NCBI GenBank assembly: GCA_031216445.1
Contig: CM062218.1
Span: forward strand, 17,731,001 to 17,795,000
Reading direction: 5' to 3'
Origin: Lateolabrax maculatus
Taxonomy: Eukaryota; Chordata; Actinopteri; Acropomatiformes; Lateolabracidae
Length of the DNA stretch: 64,000 nt
Part shown: piece by piece, positions 20,958 to 33,840 of the stretch
Numbering within the stretch: the first letter of the stretch is position 1
Layout: every line of letters begins with the position of its first letter
Program-made: the position numbers and the translations under genes
The notes under the pieces: generated by a model
The model's input: only the letters and a program-made list of their open reading frames with translations
Told to the model about the DNA's origin: nothing
Database searches by the model: none

Positions 20958-20994
<37 letters not shown>
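20947..20994. repeat. (CA)n repeat
   Basis: CA alternation with two CATA interruptions. Confidence 0.95.
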
Positions 20995-20996
<2 letters not shown>

Positions 20997-22108
20997 CAGG
21001 CTCCATAAAACTCACAGCCACGCCTTGCCTTTGTTTCGCCATTTGGCTTCAACTTCTGTCTTCTAATGTGACTCCCGCAGAGGTCATCACATAAATGCCA
21101 AGCTGGTCGAACCCCTCCCTAACAAATGCACCCTACCACACACAAGGTGACCTGGCATCATGCACGTTACACAAACTTCCACCTACGCACATTTGATCAC
21201 GAGCCAGCCCTATACATTAAGAGGGCTGCAGGGGAAGCAAGAAAGAGGAAGGGAGAAGACACAGACACTCTCTGTTACTAAAGCTGATTGTATCTCCAGA
21301 GGATCAGGAGAAAAAACACAACAAATTAGTTCTTATTTGGGAGAACTGGTAGCTGGTTTTATTTTAATGAGCAAAAATAAGTCTGGGAATAATCCAAAAT
21401 AATTAAAATTCAAATTCCTCCAGGTCCACATTAAACTCCATATTAAAAACAATAGGCGGCCTTTGGATTGTTGAATGTTTTTGTCTGGCTTTTGTAATCC
21501 TTTCCTCACTTTAAATGCTTTTGCTGTTGATTTTATTAATATATAGTTCTCATTAAAGCAATTGTTATTCTCTGCAAAAAAAAAAGCCACATCAAAAGTG
21601 TTTTTGTTTTGGTCTATGTTATGGTCTGCCGTTTGGTGGGCCTGACTGTCTGCAGGTTACAATCAGAGTGGAGTCTTTGTAGAAACCCCGAGTGAAGCAT
21701 TCTGGGTGTTCTTGGGGATGCAGGTTGCCTTAGTCTTGGGGGGAATGATAGATACAAAATGTATAATGGGCATATGTGTGCTTGCAGGGGTCATGCGTCT
21801 GTGTGTGTATGGGGGTTGGGGGGTGCTTTGGGACAAAATGAGGTTGCCACCAGCATAATGAGGGCAGAAGCGTGTGTGTGTATGTGTGTGTGGGTGTGTT
21901 TTAAAATGACTGGCCACTGTATAATGGGCCAAGTAGGCCATATTGTTTCCGGCTCGTGCTGACGTCCCCGTGGCAGCAGATGTGGTGTTACACAGCAGCA
22001 ACAAAAGCTCATTAATCACTGCCTATAGTGAGTGTGTTTGTGTGTGCGTAGATTTTTGCTTTACTGGGTTGTTTTGCATGTGTGCATTTTTTCCCGTCTG
22101 CCTCTCCA

Positions 22109-22137
22109 GTGTGTGTGTGTGTGTGTGTGTTGTGTGT
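22109..22137. repeat. (GT)n repeat
   Basis: GT alternation with one TT. Confidence 0.9.
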
Positions 22138-22234
22138 TTGTGATTGCATATTTGCAAGCACAGCCACTTGTGCGTAAAGTTTGATCCCTTTGTGGGCTAA
22201 AGAACGCAAGTGTGAAGCAGTGTGTGAACTCCCT

Positions 22235-22235
<1 letters not shown>

Positions 22236-22297
<62 letters not shown>
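22236..22297. repeat. Long (GT)n repeat
   Basis: About 62 bases of uninterrupted GT, the longest perfect dinucleotide run in the window. Confidence 0.97.
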
Positions 22298-22298
<1 letters not shown>

Positions 22299-22538
22299 GG
22301 GACAGGGTAGGGTCTTCACAGTAGTCTAATTCAAAGTCTAACTTGGGGGCTATTATGTGACACCGACATCATAAAACACTGACAGCACTCTGATCCTGCT
22401 TACAAACACACATACTGCGCACACACGTACCCACACACATTCATATCTCTGGTCGAGGCATCATACATCTCCAGAGATTCAGAAACAGTTTTAAAGAAAT
22501 CATTTACAGCATTGAAGTAACACAATTTAGTGTTAACA

Positions 22539-22544
<6 letters not shown>

Positions 22545-22584
<40 letters not shown>
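22545..22584. repeat. (AC)n repeat
   Basis: Uninterrupted AC alternation of about 40 bases. Confidence 0.95.
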
Positions 22585-22585
<1 letters not shown>

Positions 22586-22698
22586 TTCCAGCTGGGAAAG
22601 ACCAGTGATAATCTGATAAATACAATCCACTTTGTTCGGTTTCTCCCTACAATTACGTGTGATATTTGATCAGGTCAGAGGCAGTTTGTGCTGTGTTG

Positions 22699-22699
<1 letters not shown>

Positions 22700-22742
<43 letters not shown>

Positions 22743-22753
22743 AACACACACAC
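22700..22753. repeat. (CA)n repeat
   Basis: CA alternation with AAACAAA interruption near the right end. Confidence 0.93.
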
Positions 22754-25524
22754 CTCCTCATGGATGACTCAAACCCACACTGCTTAAATCCACCTGCTGC
22801 CTACACTTGACTTATTCTAAAGTAGTGAATGGACAAAAGAAGCGTAATCATCCCTCATCTGTCTCCCACTCTCTTTCAGCCTCTCTTGTACCGTGTGTCT
22901 TCATCAGCGCAGAGTTTCTGTCCTCCTCCGAGGTGGGAGGATCACGCTGATGTTTGCTTAATGACTTTTGATCAAGATGTTCCAGCAGAATTCATCAAAG
23001 TCCCAATGATTCTGGAGGAGGTCCAGGTGTTGGCTTACGGGCTCAGTAGCTCAACTTCACAGCAAAATGGATGACTTTCATTTCCACTTTTTAATTTCTA
23101 ATGTTGTATTCACGCTCCATGGGAAAAAACATGAGATCTGTATGAATAATGCGGTTTATGTTGGATAGAAAATATTGCTCAATGCCATGATTTTTGACTT
23201 TTTGGGTTGTGAACTTTATCGGTTGGGAAATTCTTGCATGAGTAATGATGAGATTTCCCTCAATGAAGAAGTGATAGCATTTAAACAGCTGAAATGACCC
23301 ATGGTTACCATCTAACCCTCTGACACTACCACTTCATGCGAGTAATGATTGTTGTCTTTAACAAAAGACATCATTGGTTGTTTCTATATGTACATATTCA
23401 GTGACACAATGCGATGTTCTTAAACTGCCAAAAAAAGTAAAATCCTTCCTCATAAATTGCTGTGCAGTGTTCTTATTGGGATCTGATAAGGCTTCAGACT
23501 CATGAATCTGTTACTCCAACTGGTCATCCTAGATCAACGCCCCCATAAACACAGCCCCTTTAGTTATTTTAGCACAAGGATGTTTTGGAAATGTCATAAC
23601 TGAAGTGAGTACCAGAGCCAGGATTTCTGGGCTTTAAAAGAGATTTTTGTCCTCCATATGTCATCAACACTAAAGAATGTTTTTACCAGAGGTCCAAACA
23701 TAACCATCAGATTGGAAGGTTTCAATGTGTTATTTCTACAACAGTCATTTTGGAAAGGGCACTGTAACAACCAATATTTTGTCCTTGTTGGTAATGATAT
23801 AATTATTCACGGCTCTTACAAACCAATCCATGGTGATGAGGCAGCTGGCTGTTGCTGGCAAGATCAAATGTTCAGAGGGGTTGTTGAAGGCCCTGCAAAC
23901 CCAGCAGGTGTTTTCCCTTATTGTGACTGATGGGGGAAGCTATGCTGGGAATCATGTGACATCCCCAAACTACATAAACCAATAAGAGTGGGGAAGGTGT
24001 AACTGTCCCACCCCAGCAGGTGCTACAATGCTAATAGGAAGGTCAGAGAAAGGGTAATCAAGCACAGTTTGTATATGCACACACAGTCCTAGGAAGAGGG
24101 CAAATCAGGCATGATGAGTGAAAACATCTGCATGGGTAGACCAAAGGTGTGAAGGGTCGTAACGTGGTGCTGACCCATAGAAACACATATTTCATCAGCA
24201 GTCAGTATTTATAAGTCACTTCAAGAGGAGAAAGTGAATTAATCTAATCAATATATTCAAACAAAAGTACAATCAGGAATCCCATATAGGGACTTACTTC
24301 AATTCCTCCTTTGGTCAAATACCTTGGCCTTCGCATTATCGAATGAATGTATTTAACCACTGGTCAGACCTGCCTGAGTTATTAATGGTTGCTGTGTTGA
24401 CTGCAGACTGCTGTAGAAATAGCCTCTTGGAAGAAACTGGAGTGCTTTTTGGTGGGACACGACCAAGGAGAGCTTAGTTTGGAATCACACCAAGCCAGTC
24501 AGAAATATAGCAGCTTAGGGACGAAACGGTGCTGGTATCAGCATGTCACATAATAGTTTCACTGGCTGCGTCTCACAGACCTCAGTGCCAAACACCTAAA
24601 TCCTGCTGCGTGTTACCTTCACGGCTGCTGCGCTTCGCCCTCCACACCTGCTGTTCACCAAACACACTGTACACTTTCGCACTGCGGCCGAAGCCCGAAT
24701 GAGCTCATACCCGTAGTAAAACATAGAGTAAATCATCCTTCAGACACGGCTTTCAGTCAGTCAGTGTATCGCCGCCTGGCTAAGCCTAAGCTGTCAAATT
24801 TAGACCCGGTTAACTTGTGTTCACAGGGCAAGCAGCTTAATGGCTTGTCCTGACTGGCAGACCGTTAGTGGCAACACTAGCTGAGAGTTACATAACCCTA
24901 CGTCATGGAACTGGATGTGGCCTTTCTCTGACTCACAGCTGGGAGAATGCTGTTCTTGGAACCAGGACATTTTGAGACATAATTCTAATGTTATGCCAGT
25001 GTTCAGCCTCTGGGCAAGTTAATCTGAAAGTAAGATTTGTGCTGTCCTCGTGGAACCTCTCTGAGCATTGTGATGGACTCATTAGACCTGAGAAAAACCT
25101 GCAAAGACAGCGTTATCAAATATTTAAGATTTTCTCATGTAAGTTGGATTATTTTCACCTTTCAAGCCCCAAACTAAACACTTTTTAGAGAGAATGTACT
25201 CAGTCGGCTTCATAAATAACTCACGTTTGTGCAGGTTTGGAAATGGTTAAAAGGCAATACATTTTTCCTGCATTTTCCTACATTTTTCCTTCCGCTGTGT
25301 ATGGCTGAGGCTGTGGCTGTGAAAGTGTCCCCTCCAGGTTTAGAGAAAACGATGACTGTGAATTAGCAAAGCAGCAGAGAGAGGCTACAACACCTGCTTA
25401 CAGTAATGATGTATGCCCAAAACAATCCTTCCAGACAAGGCTGAAAGTAGGCCTCGGTGCTGCCTTACATGCCTACTGCACACCAGGCACCACAAGGCAT
25501 TAAAATCATGGAATATATGTGAGT

Positions 25525-25529
<5 letters not shown>

Positions 25530-25557
<28 letters not shown>
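25530..25557. repeat. (GT)n repeat
   Basis: GT alternation followed by GAGAGAGAG. Confidence 0.95.
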
Positions 25558-25565
<8 letters not shown>

Positions 25566-26029
25566 TGTTCCTGCATCTGTGGACATGCTTGTGTGACTGC
25601 CAGCTCTACCTGTTTGACGTTTAGAAATTACAAGGGAGGAAATGTATAATTGCATCGTTTTCTTGGACTCTTGGAGTGTTGGGGGGGGGTCATTTTAAAG
25701 TGCACAGTCGTGAGCTGGCCAAATTTAGATTGGCAGAAAACTGCTGACTTTCCTATAACGTCAGCGCTTTGTTCAGGGCAGACACGTGTGGAGGAATTAA
25801 GAGAGCCGAGGAATAAGGTGGAGTAAGGGAAGTCCAGGTGGAGAAGGCTGTTTTTAAAGAGAAACATCGTCAAGCTTGTCCCATTCAGCAAAGATCCAGC
25901 ACTCTCACTTTATCTCTAGAAAGCCTGTATTTCAGACTGGGGACATGGATTTGAGTGTTTGCCAGGAAGGGAGAGTCTAATGAAAATACTGTTTTAAATT
26001 ACGGGAAATGTAGGATCCAGCATTTGACT

Positions 26030-26335
26030 CATTCTAGGTCTTGGTCCAGACTGTCATGAAATTTGGTACAGAGATCCACGGTGCCCAGAGGATAAACCCT
26101 AATGAATTTGGTGATCCCTTAACTTTTCATCACTTATACCTCAACATCTGCTGGATGAACTGACACAATATTTTATACAGACATTCATGGTCCCCAGAAG
26201 ATGAATCCTTATCACTTTGGTAATTCCTGACTTCTCATTTAGCACCACCATGAGGTTGACATTTGTGGTTTTGAGTGAAATATCTCGACAACTGCTGGAG
26301 GGATTACCATTAAATTGTAATCAGACACATTAGGA
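26030..26335 (+). repeat. Interspersed repeat, family E, with internal tandem modules
   Basis: Two similar modules of about 100 bases follow each other: GGTACAGAGATCCACGGTGC with GAATTTGGTGATCCC, then ATACAGACATTCATGGTCCC with CACTTTGGTAATTCC. A third part carries AAATATCTCGACAACTGCTGG. A reverse-oriented copy lies at about 45825-46100. Confidence 0.65.
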
Positions 26336-27885
26336 TGAGGTCCCCACATCTGAAACACATACATGCAATTTACATAAATGTAAAGGCTGCTAATGTCACT
26401 TGCTATGACATAATGTAAGTGCAGGATTCATATCCCTGGAAAAAAAATAATTTAAAGGTTTATTTGACACATTAGTGAGCTGATGAGGTCAAGGTCGGAA
26501 ATGTCAGATCAGCAATCCTCCCCCTTACCCACAGTCACCAGCAGAAATTTATCGAAGACCTTTGTACATCAATCTATTCATCCCTATAATAATTCTTGTG
26601 CGATAGCTTAGACTTAAAGTGCATGTCAGATCGTTTGGGGGTGCGCAGGGACTATGGACTAATCCCATCCCAAAGACCTGGCAGCTTTGCATTTAATTTT
26701 TCAGCCCCTCTGCCTTCATCTTTCTTTCCCCTTAACCCACTTTCTCTCTCCTCATGCCTCTACACAATGAAAAGCAAGAGCGGTGCTGTGGTAAAGATGT
26801 CTTTGGCTTTTCTGTTCCATGTCCATAAGCTTATTTAAGACAATTAATCTGTCTGGCTTTACAGGTTTTAATTCCCCTGGTTGTATATGGAGTGTAGAGA
26901 CTGTATTACAGCAAATGCAGGTGATTTTCCAGGGATGTTCCTTTTGTTTGTTGTATGCCTCATACATATCTGACTCTTAGAGTCAGGACTACTGTAATCC
27001 TCTCTCACATCACAGAGTACTCACACCCTCACACATACAGTACACACAAAGGCACAAAAGGCATTGATGCACTCTGCACAAATACATCTTTTTATACATA
27101 TTCATCACTCACAGTAAAAAAAAAAAAAAAAAAGAAAACTGCTGCTGTTTTTACATCTCTGATCTGTTGGCTTCTGTCTCTCATCAAAGTATCAAAATCC
27201 CCACATGAAGTATCACAAAAATGGTCACATTGTGTCTCCCTGAGTTGCTGAAAGCAGCACAGACCTGGAAAAATATCTTTGACACAAGTAGAGATTCACA
27301 GAGAACCCTAACAAACAACATGTGTGTCCATGGCGTCTATGTAAAGAGTAGCCAAAGGTTCTGCATCTTTATTTGGAAGCAGAGGTCACCCTCACTCCTT
27401 CACTCCATGCCGTTCACCTGACAGGAATAGGACGGGATGAAGACGGATTAGACGGTGATGTCATGAATTCATTCTCTAGGAAAATGTCACCCCGTGTTAG
27501 AAGTACGTCACAGAGGTTCCTGGAATAATAAAGCTTAAAGTGAAACTACTCACAGTGGATGGTGGTGTGTCTGCGTCTTGGATTCATTCTGCTCTGTGAA
27601 AAAGTAGGCTAATCTTTATTAATTAAACCAAACCCCCTTTATCTCATTTTAGCATCAGTCTCACTAGCATTGTTGTTACTGGCATTAGTGGGGGAGTTGT
27701 GCTAATTGGAACAAGCAGAACTCTTGTGTTGTTGTTTTTGAGATTTCTAAGGCTAAGATGGACAACTCTCCAGAGTCAGAGAGGAATAATAAGCATGCAC
27801 GCTGCTTTCCAACAGACTACTTCACATAAGCAGCTCTGTGGTACTATTACAGTCTTCTACTTCTACCAAAGAATAATGGACGTTT
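26336..27885. other. Gene-free stretch
   Basis: Nothing beyond short unsupported open frames and a poly(A) run at about 27117-27133. Confidence 0.5.
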
Positions 27886-27892
27886 AGTGTTT

Positions 27893-27995
27893 TACACAAG
27901 GGCACCTTGATTGCAGCTGTGGAGGGAGGAGAGGACCCATTGCTCACCTGGGGAGTTGAACCAGTCACTTTCTGGCCCCCCTTCTTTTACCTCCA
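27893..27995 (-). mobile_element. Retroelement-tail-like fragment, family F
   Basis: CAAGGGCACCTTGATTGCAG followed by GGGGAGTTGAACCAGTCACTT matches the order of words in a second copy at 33690-33840 (TGCCTTGCTCAAAGCCACC, then GGACTTGAACCGGTCCCTC). This unit is widespread in fish genomes; strand is assumed. Confidence 0.45.
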
Positions 27996-28606
27996 GGCTA
28001 CAGCTGATGTAACTTACCTTTCATCTGACACCAACATGCCTGCAGGATGATCAGATGGTGATGGGTGAGAGAAAAATGCATTAAAAGCAGTTCAGACCAC
28101 CTTCTAAGGGTAATCGGTGATATATTTGTCCACAACAAAGTGCACTGCAATTTCCAAACTGATACCTAACAAAATCTTGTGAGCTTAATTGTACACAGCG
28201 GATGAAGATCCAGAGGAGGAAGATGGATCGAATGCCACAAACAGACAGAAATACAGAACAAACGGACCACACACAGCTATCTGGTTGCATCGGATCCGGC
28301 GACATTAAAGCGAGACATGTGAGGGTCCACGGCACTACTGCAGCCTCTGCTGCGAACCTCGCGCTCCCTCAGGCGCTTTTGAACTCAGCCACCTAGAAAA
28401 TAATAGACCACCTGCTGTCTTTCACTTTGGGAGCCAGTGAGTGGACACACTGAGTTTGTGGACCATATCACTGTATGTGTGCATGCCCAAAATCACATTT
28501 CCATTGAGTCTCTTTTGAGAAAGCGCCGCTGGGATTTTTCTCTGTAATGGAGGTTAACAGAGTTAGAGATGCCGCTGGGGTAGAGATGAGGCATGATAAA
28601 TACTAC

Positions 28607-28607
28607 A

Positions 28608-28640
<33 letters not shown>

Positions 28641-28642
28641 CA
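28607..28642. repeat. (CA)n repeat
   Basis: CA alternation with one CG. Confidence 0.93.
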
Positions 28643-28733
28643 TATATTGGCACTCTTATGTTCATCATAATGGTACTCACACTCATAGAGAGGCTTTCAA
28701 ATGACTATAATTTCTGCATGATTAGTGTTTTTG

Positions 28734-28770
28734 TATGTGTGTGTGTGTGGTGTGTGTGTGAGAGAGAGAG
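28734..28770. repeat. (TG)n plus (AG)n repeat
   Basis: TG alternation passing into AGAGAGAG. Confidence 0.9.
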
Positions 28771-29211
28771 AGCATGAATATGAGTTCCATATTACCCTTG
28801 CCAGTGTATTGGTGGGATCATTTGCATGCTGATTTATGGGCCTGTGTGCACATGCCTTCTATATGTGTTAATTAATCCATGTTATGCAGTCACACTCCAT
28901 CTGCAGAGTAGGCCTATACACCCTCACCTATAATTCCCACCTAATGAGCATGTGTGTATGTGTGTGATGATAATGTATGTGTGTGTAAGAGAGGGAGGCA
29001 CACAGTGTTTGGGCCGTATAAATGACGCAGAAGAGTTCATAATGTGAGTGTCACCTGGCCCTCTACTCTGATTGAATGTCACTGCGCACACGCTCACACA
29101 CTCACATGCACAATGTTTTGGTCACCCGCAGTAGTTCAGCTCCTTAAGCCTATATAAGCACCTGTGTGCTACGGTCGGCACAGACAGGAATAGCCCTAAT
29201 AAGGGGCTTAA

Positions 29212-29241
29212 ACACAAACACACACAGACACACACACACAG
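29212..29241. repeat. (CA)n repeat, interrupted
   Basis: CACACA units with AAACA and GACA interruptions. Confidence 0.85.
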
Positions 29242-32200
29242 TTCCAGATCTTTGAATGGGCTAGGCTTGTTTTCCCCAGTGAGAGAGTCATCAGTGAAGT
29301 GTTTTTGACCATACAAGATCTTGATTTTATTCCTATAAATAGTGGCATTAAAACAGCATTTACTGGCTTTGCACTTAAAAGAAAACCACAAAATATTCCA
29401 CAAAATATCTGCTTGTGACCAGCCAGTAAAATATTAGAGTGACCCGTCTCTGCTCTGGTACAGTCCTGTCCAGGGCATATGTAATGGACTTTGTGCAGCC
29501 TCATGAGTCGCTGGTTATTCGCCCCTTATTTGGCAAACGGCTGAGGGTGACACAGCAAAAATGCTGTCCCCCTGCCATGTCATTGCATGGCTATTTTAAG
29601 ATTACATCCTCACTTGGCTCCTCATGAGGTGCCTGTGTGTTTTTCATGGTGAGAGTGCCTCTCCGCCTTCTTGTCTGTTTATAGCTTGTTAATCTGTTTT
29701 TCTGTGCAGGCCCGGGAGAGTAACAGGTTCAAAATTGGACCCAAGTTTAATAAATTACTGCCTACAAGTGTGCATATGCAGTAATCACTGTGGTTTTGTG
29801 CAATTTGAGTTGCATGTGAGTTAGCACGGAAAATGTAAACAGAGGCAATCGATCGTGCAGTATTGAGTCCAGACAGGTCCAGGCAGTACACAGAGTAATA
29901 AAAATTGGCTTTCTTTTTTTAATATATTGTAACTGTGGATGGAATTTTCCTTCTTGTTTGTGAAACTTCCATCTTGTAGGTTAAAGGTAAGTTCAAGTAC
30001 TTCACAGGTCAGGTCAACTGCCTGTCTTTGTTTGCCTGCCTCACTCAGGGTGTCTGATAAGGCTGAGTTGGCTCTGGCCTCTGGTAGACAAAGGTCAGCT
30101 AGAAATCTTCTGTATTCGGGGTTTAGACACAACAGGCTGGTGCCTGGTTGGAGACGCTGGCTAAGAGAGACTGTACAGAGGCTATGCTACTTGATTTTTC
30201 CTCTTTTGCCACTAGAAAGCCAGCGTAAGATTTATTCATCCTGCATTTACATTGTGAATGACACCATACTTCCTTGAAATTTCAAAGACGTGGCTTTAGT
30301 TTCCAAGGCCTCGGGATAGTCTGTTTCGATCATGCCGAACCGTGCCAAGCTGTGAACACATACGTTTCCTCTGCACCCTCACTGCAGGGGATAGTTGCGC
30401 CAAGCCACCCTGCTGTGGTGCTGCCAACTCAGGACAGTCCCCCCACCCAAACTGTGACTAGAGAGAAAACTCTGTTTAATAACCCCCCAGTGCAAAACAT
30501 TTTTTTTAGCTTTTAACTAAGTCTTTGCTGTTAGGTGTTTAGTTTTATTCCTATGTGCCTGTTTGTACCTCTAAATGTCAGCCTTATTTTATGGTTTACT
30601 GAGTTACTGCTGGTGCAAATGCATATACAAATACAAATGCAATATATCGTATTTGTCACTGAGTGATTACATTCTTATGAAAAAGAAATTGATTAACACA
30701 GCAAGATATGGACAGATTTGGCATTATTATTTTTTTCAGAGATTAGTTTTAAATATTTATTTTCTTTCACAACAGATGCAAAACGGGCAAAAAATGTATC
30801 ATAGCCAGCATTTCCCAGGTTTCAGGTAAACAAGAGAACATCTCAAAAAGATGCCTGGAGAACTCATTCATAGTTACGTTGATGGTATGCTTGTAAAAGT
30901 TATTTTTGAATAATCCAACCCTGTCTCTCCTATTCTTTGTGGCTGTAGATGCTACATATATGAATGGACGTAATCATAACCTCTAACACAAGCCTCAGTC
31001 TGTCAGAATAAAGCGGCCAAAAATCAACGTAGCTCAGAGTGTGAATACTGGCCCACATGAAAAGTCCACATTTGCTTTTTTCATGTACATTCACATTTAC
31101 ATTTGACATTCTTTCCAGAAGATGATAAGTGAATTGCCTTTGTTTTTATGTGCAATCCTGAGCGTACAATAGTCCTGACATCTTGACAGTGCTGAGGTAT
31201 GCAGAAAGGAAAGGTTAGGATGTTGGAGTTGGGGGTGGGGCTGGGTTGGGGGTGGGAGGTAGCCCTGCCAAATATGAAATACTATCAAATTACCATGCTT
31301 CACATGTCTCGAATTAGCATACATCAGATCAAACAGCCTGAGACTCCTCAGTGATTATGCATCCAGGCGGATGTTCAGTTTCAACCCTGTTTTACTCCCA
31401 ATTATCATATCATTATCATAGCAATGCTCCTCGGCTGCTGTGTAGTCAATTTAGTCTACATCGCACTCAGGGGAGTGGTAGACATGGTGTTGCCAGACAG
31501 ACTGTCTGCATAGCCACCCATCCATCCATCCCTCTATCTATAGATTGTGGTTTCAGTTCAACACTGCACTGAGGAAGCAAAAGAAATTGAAACAGAAAGA
31601 CAAAGAGAAAGCAAAAGAGCCTGAGGAAAGAAAAAGAGAAAGTGATACAGAGAACAAACACAAACCAAAACTCATGCTGATGTCTGTGCTGTTTGACTTT
31701 GCTGTCACGACGCTGTAAACTCTGAATCATCTTTTCCTTTGCTCTGGTTTGACCTTGGGGGATTCACGATCGCTTCTCTGATGCATCTCAGAGGACAAAA
31801 TGGTCAAATGCACAGTTCCTTGCAGGTAAAACAATAAGGTGATATCACATTTTCAAATAGAAATCAATGTTTTCCTCATCTGTAGCTATTCATTCAAAGT
31901 AATTTGCTTTCTTGATGGTTAGTCTTTCATAGGAAAAGGTCTTTTAATACACCTGAAGTGACACAGTCACACAATCAAACACGTATTGATGTGCAGATTA
32001 TCTCTGTGAAGCTCTCTGCAAAAACACCAAACCAATGAAAGCCTAGCACAAATATGAAAACAAAATAAAAAAAAATCTAAATGAGCATCTTGCAGATAAA
32101 TGCTTTAATAAACAAGGAGAGTTGTAGTTGAGTGGCAACAAAGCAACATCTCAGAATTAAATGCCACCTTGTTATTGTGAATTAAAAGCACTAATATTGC

Positions 32201-33689
32201 TTTGGTGCTGTTGGGAAGTTGTGTATAATTTCAGAATGAAGCTGACGCAACAACACGCTTGACTGTCAAAAACCACTCAACCTGTCAGAAGAGGGCCGCG
32301 GCGTCTGCGCCCACTGTGATGCACTGCGTTAATATAAGCGAACAAAGAGAGTCTGAAAGCGCATCCTTGGAGGAGAAGAAAAGAATGGTTTAATAAAAGG
32401 ACTGAGAGAGAGCGAGAGAGAGGGGAAATGACGAGCCGGGCGTTCCTTAGAGACAGCGATTAACATTTGATTGGCTGTCATACAGTGAACTCCTGCCATG
32501 CTGTCAGGGTCCTTGGAGGAATTAATGTGTTCGATTGTTTAAAAGAAGGGAAGGGAGAGTAACAAAGACGAGGGAGAAAAGGAGGGAGGGAGGAGAAGGA
32601 CGTGAGGGAGGAGTGCGTTAATTAGAGGAGAGAACATTCTGGCAAATACCTGTCAGGTCTTTTAAGTCTTAGTCGGCCATATGGAGCGTCACCATCTCCT
32701 CCCCAGTCCCCATCAGGGTTTACGCTAAATGATGCAAGATATCTACTGGGTTGTGGGGGGGATGGAGGGAAGAGAGAGAGGTAGAAAGTATAGGATATAC
32801 TGTACATATATACAATTAATATGTATCAATCTTAATGTTACATTAGTGTTCATATTACTGATGTGTACTGTCCAAATATTTGGACAAATTGTATTTTGGT
32901 GCTTTGGAAACATTATATTTAAAACTTTCATGCCAATAAATAAAGCCCTTTACAGTGAACTGGATTGAATTGAGATGGAGCCGGCTGAGAGAAAATGGAA
33001 ATAGACGGGACAGGAAAGGGCAGGACGTGGGACAGGGTGAGATGTGACAGAACAGCAGAGGACAGGACCAGTTATATAACCTGCCAGAGACCCATGGGGA
33101 TCAGTGAAGAAGGGCAAGGTGGGACAATAACCCATAGCATGGCCTTACTGAGTCAGGATTTCTTTTTGTATTGTTTTAAGTACATAAGTATATATTTATG
33201 TCCCATACTTTCAATAGAGTTGAAGTCCTTTCCCCCACTGTAAATTCCCATCTTTGAAGTTTTTTTTCTTCTATGATATAAAGCAGTATTGATTGTTTTT
33301 TTGCTTACAGAGCAAACTGATAACAAACATTGACATTATAAAATTATAACATCCATATGGTGGACGTGTTAGTAATTAGTTGCACATTTACACATCCAAC
33401 ACACTGTTTGAAATTGGGAACTAAAGAGTGCACCAAAATTGACTGAATCTAGAAAGTGAATATTGATTTAAACTGGTGAATGTTTTATTAAGTTTCTACA
33501 AAACCTGAACTTTAGCTACCCATCACCGTTAGTGGACATTGCAAATTAATTTTAAGATAGCTTATTGGATATTTTGTACAGAAATGCTCCCTGGGAGTTG
33601 TAGATTTTTCACACAAACACAGGCTGAAATACAAACACGCACACACAGGACCTATACACATGCAAAGTGGGGAGAGATGGTAGAGCCAC
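29242..33689. other. Gene-free stretch
   Basis: No supported gene. It holds a G-rich tract at 31215-31262 and purine-rich DNA at about 32530-32625. The part at about 32280-32740 is GC-richer and repeat-poor and could be regulatory. Confidence 0.5.
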
Positions 33690-33840
33690 TTAGCAGTCAG
33701 GGGTTCAGTGCCTTGCTCAAAGCCACCTTGGCAGTTCCCAGGAGGTGAACTGGTACCTCTCCAGCGACCGGTCCACACTCTGTACTGTGGTCGATGCTGG
33801 ACTTGAACCGGTCCCTCTCCGGTTCCCAAGCCAACACCTG
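33690..33840 (-). mobile_element. Retroelement-tail-like fragment, family F
   Basis: GGGGTTCAGTGCCTTGCTCA and CTTGAACCGGTCCCTCTCC are words of a common fish interspersed repeat; see also 27893-27995. The two copies share order and spacing. Confidence 0.5.

Larger units (their letters stand above)
20995..26029. other. Gene-free stretch dense in CA/TG repeats
   Basis: No supported gene. Several long CA/TG tracts lie between 21.8 and 22.75 kb. The segment at about 24480-24900 is GC-richer, with repeated short words, and may be an unrecognised old transposon or a regulatory island. Confidence 0.5.

Noticed and set aside
33795..33815. tRNA B-box-like words in family F copies
   Set aside because: There is no A box at the proper spacing and no cloverleaf; these are repeat fragments, not tRNA genes.
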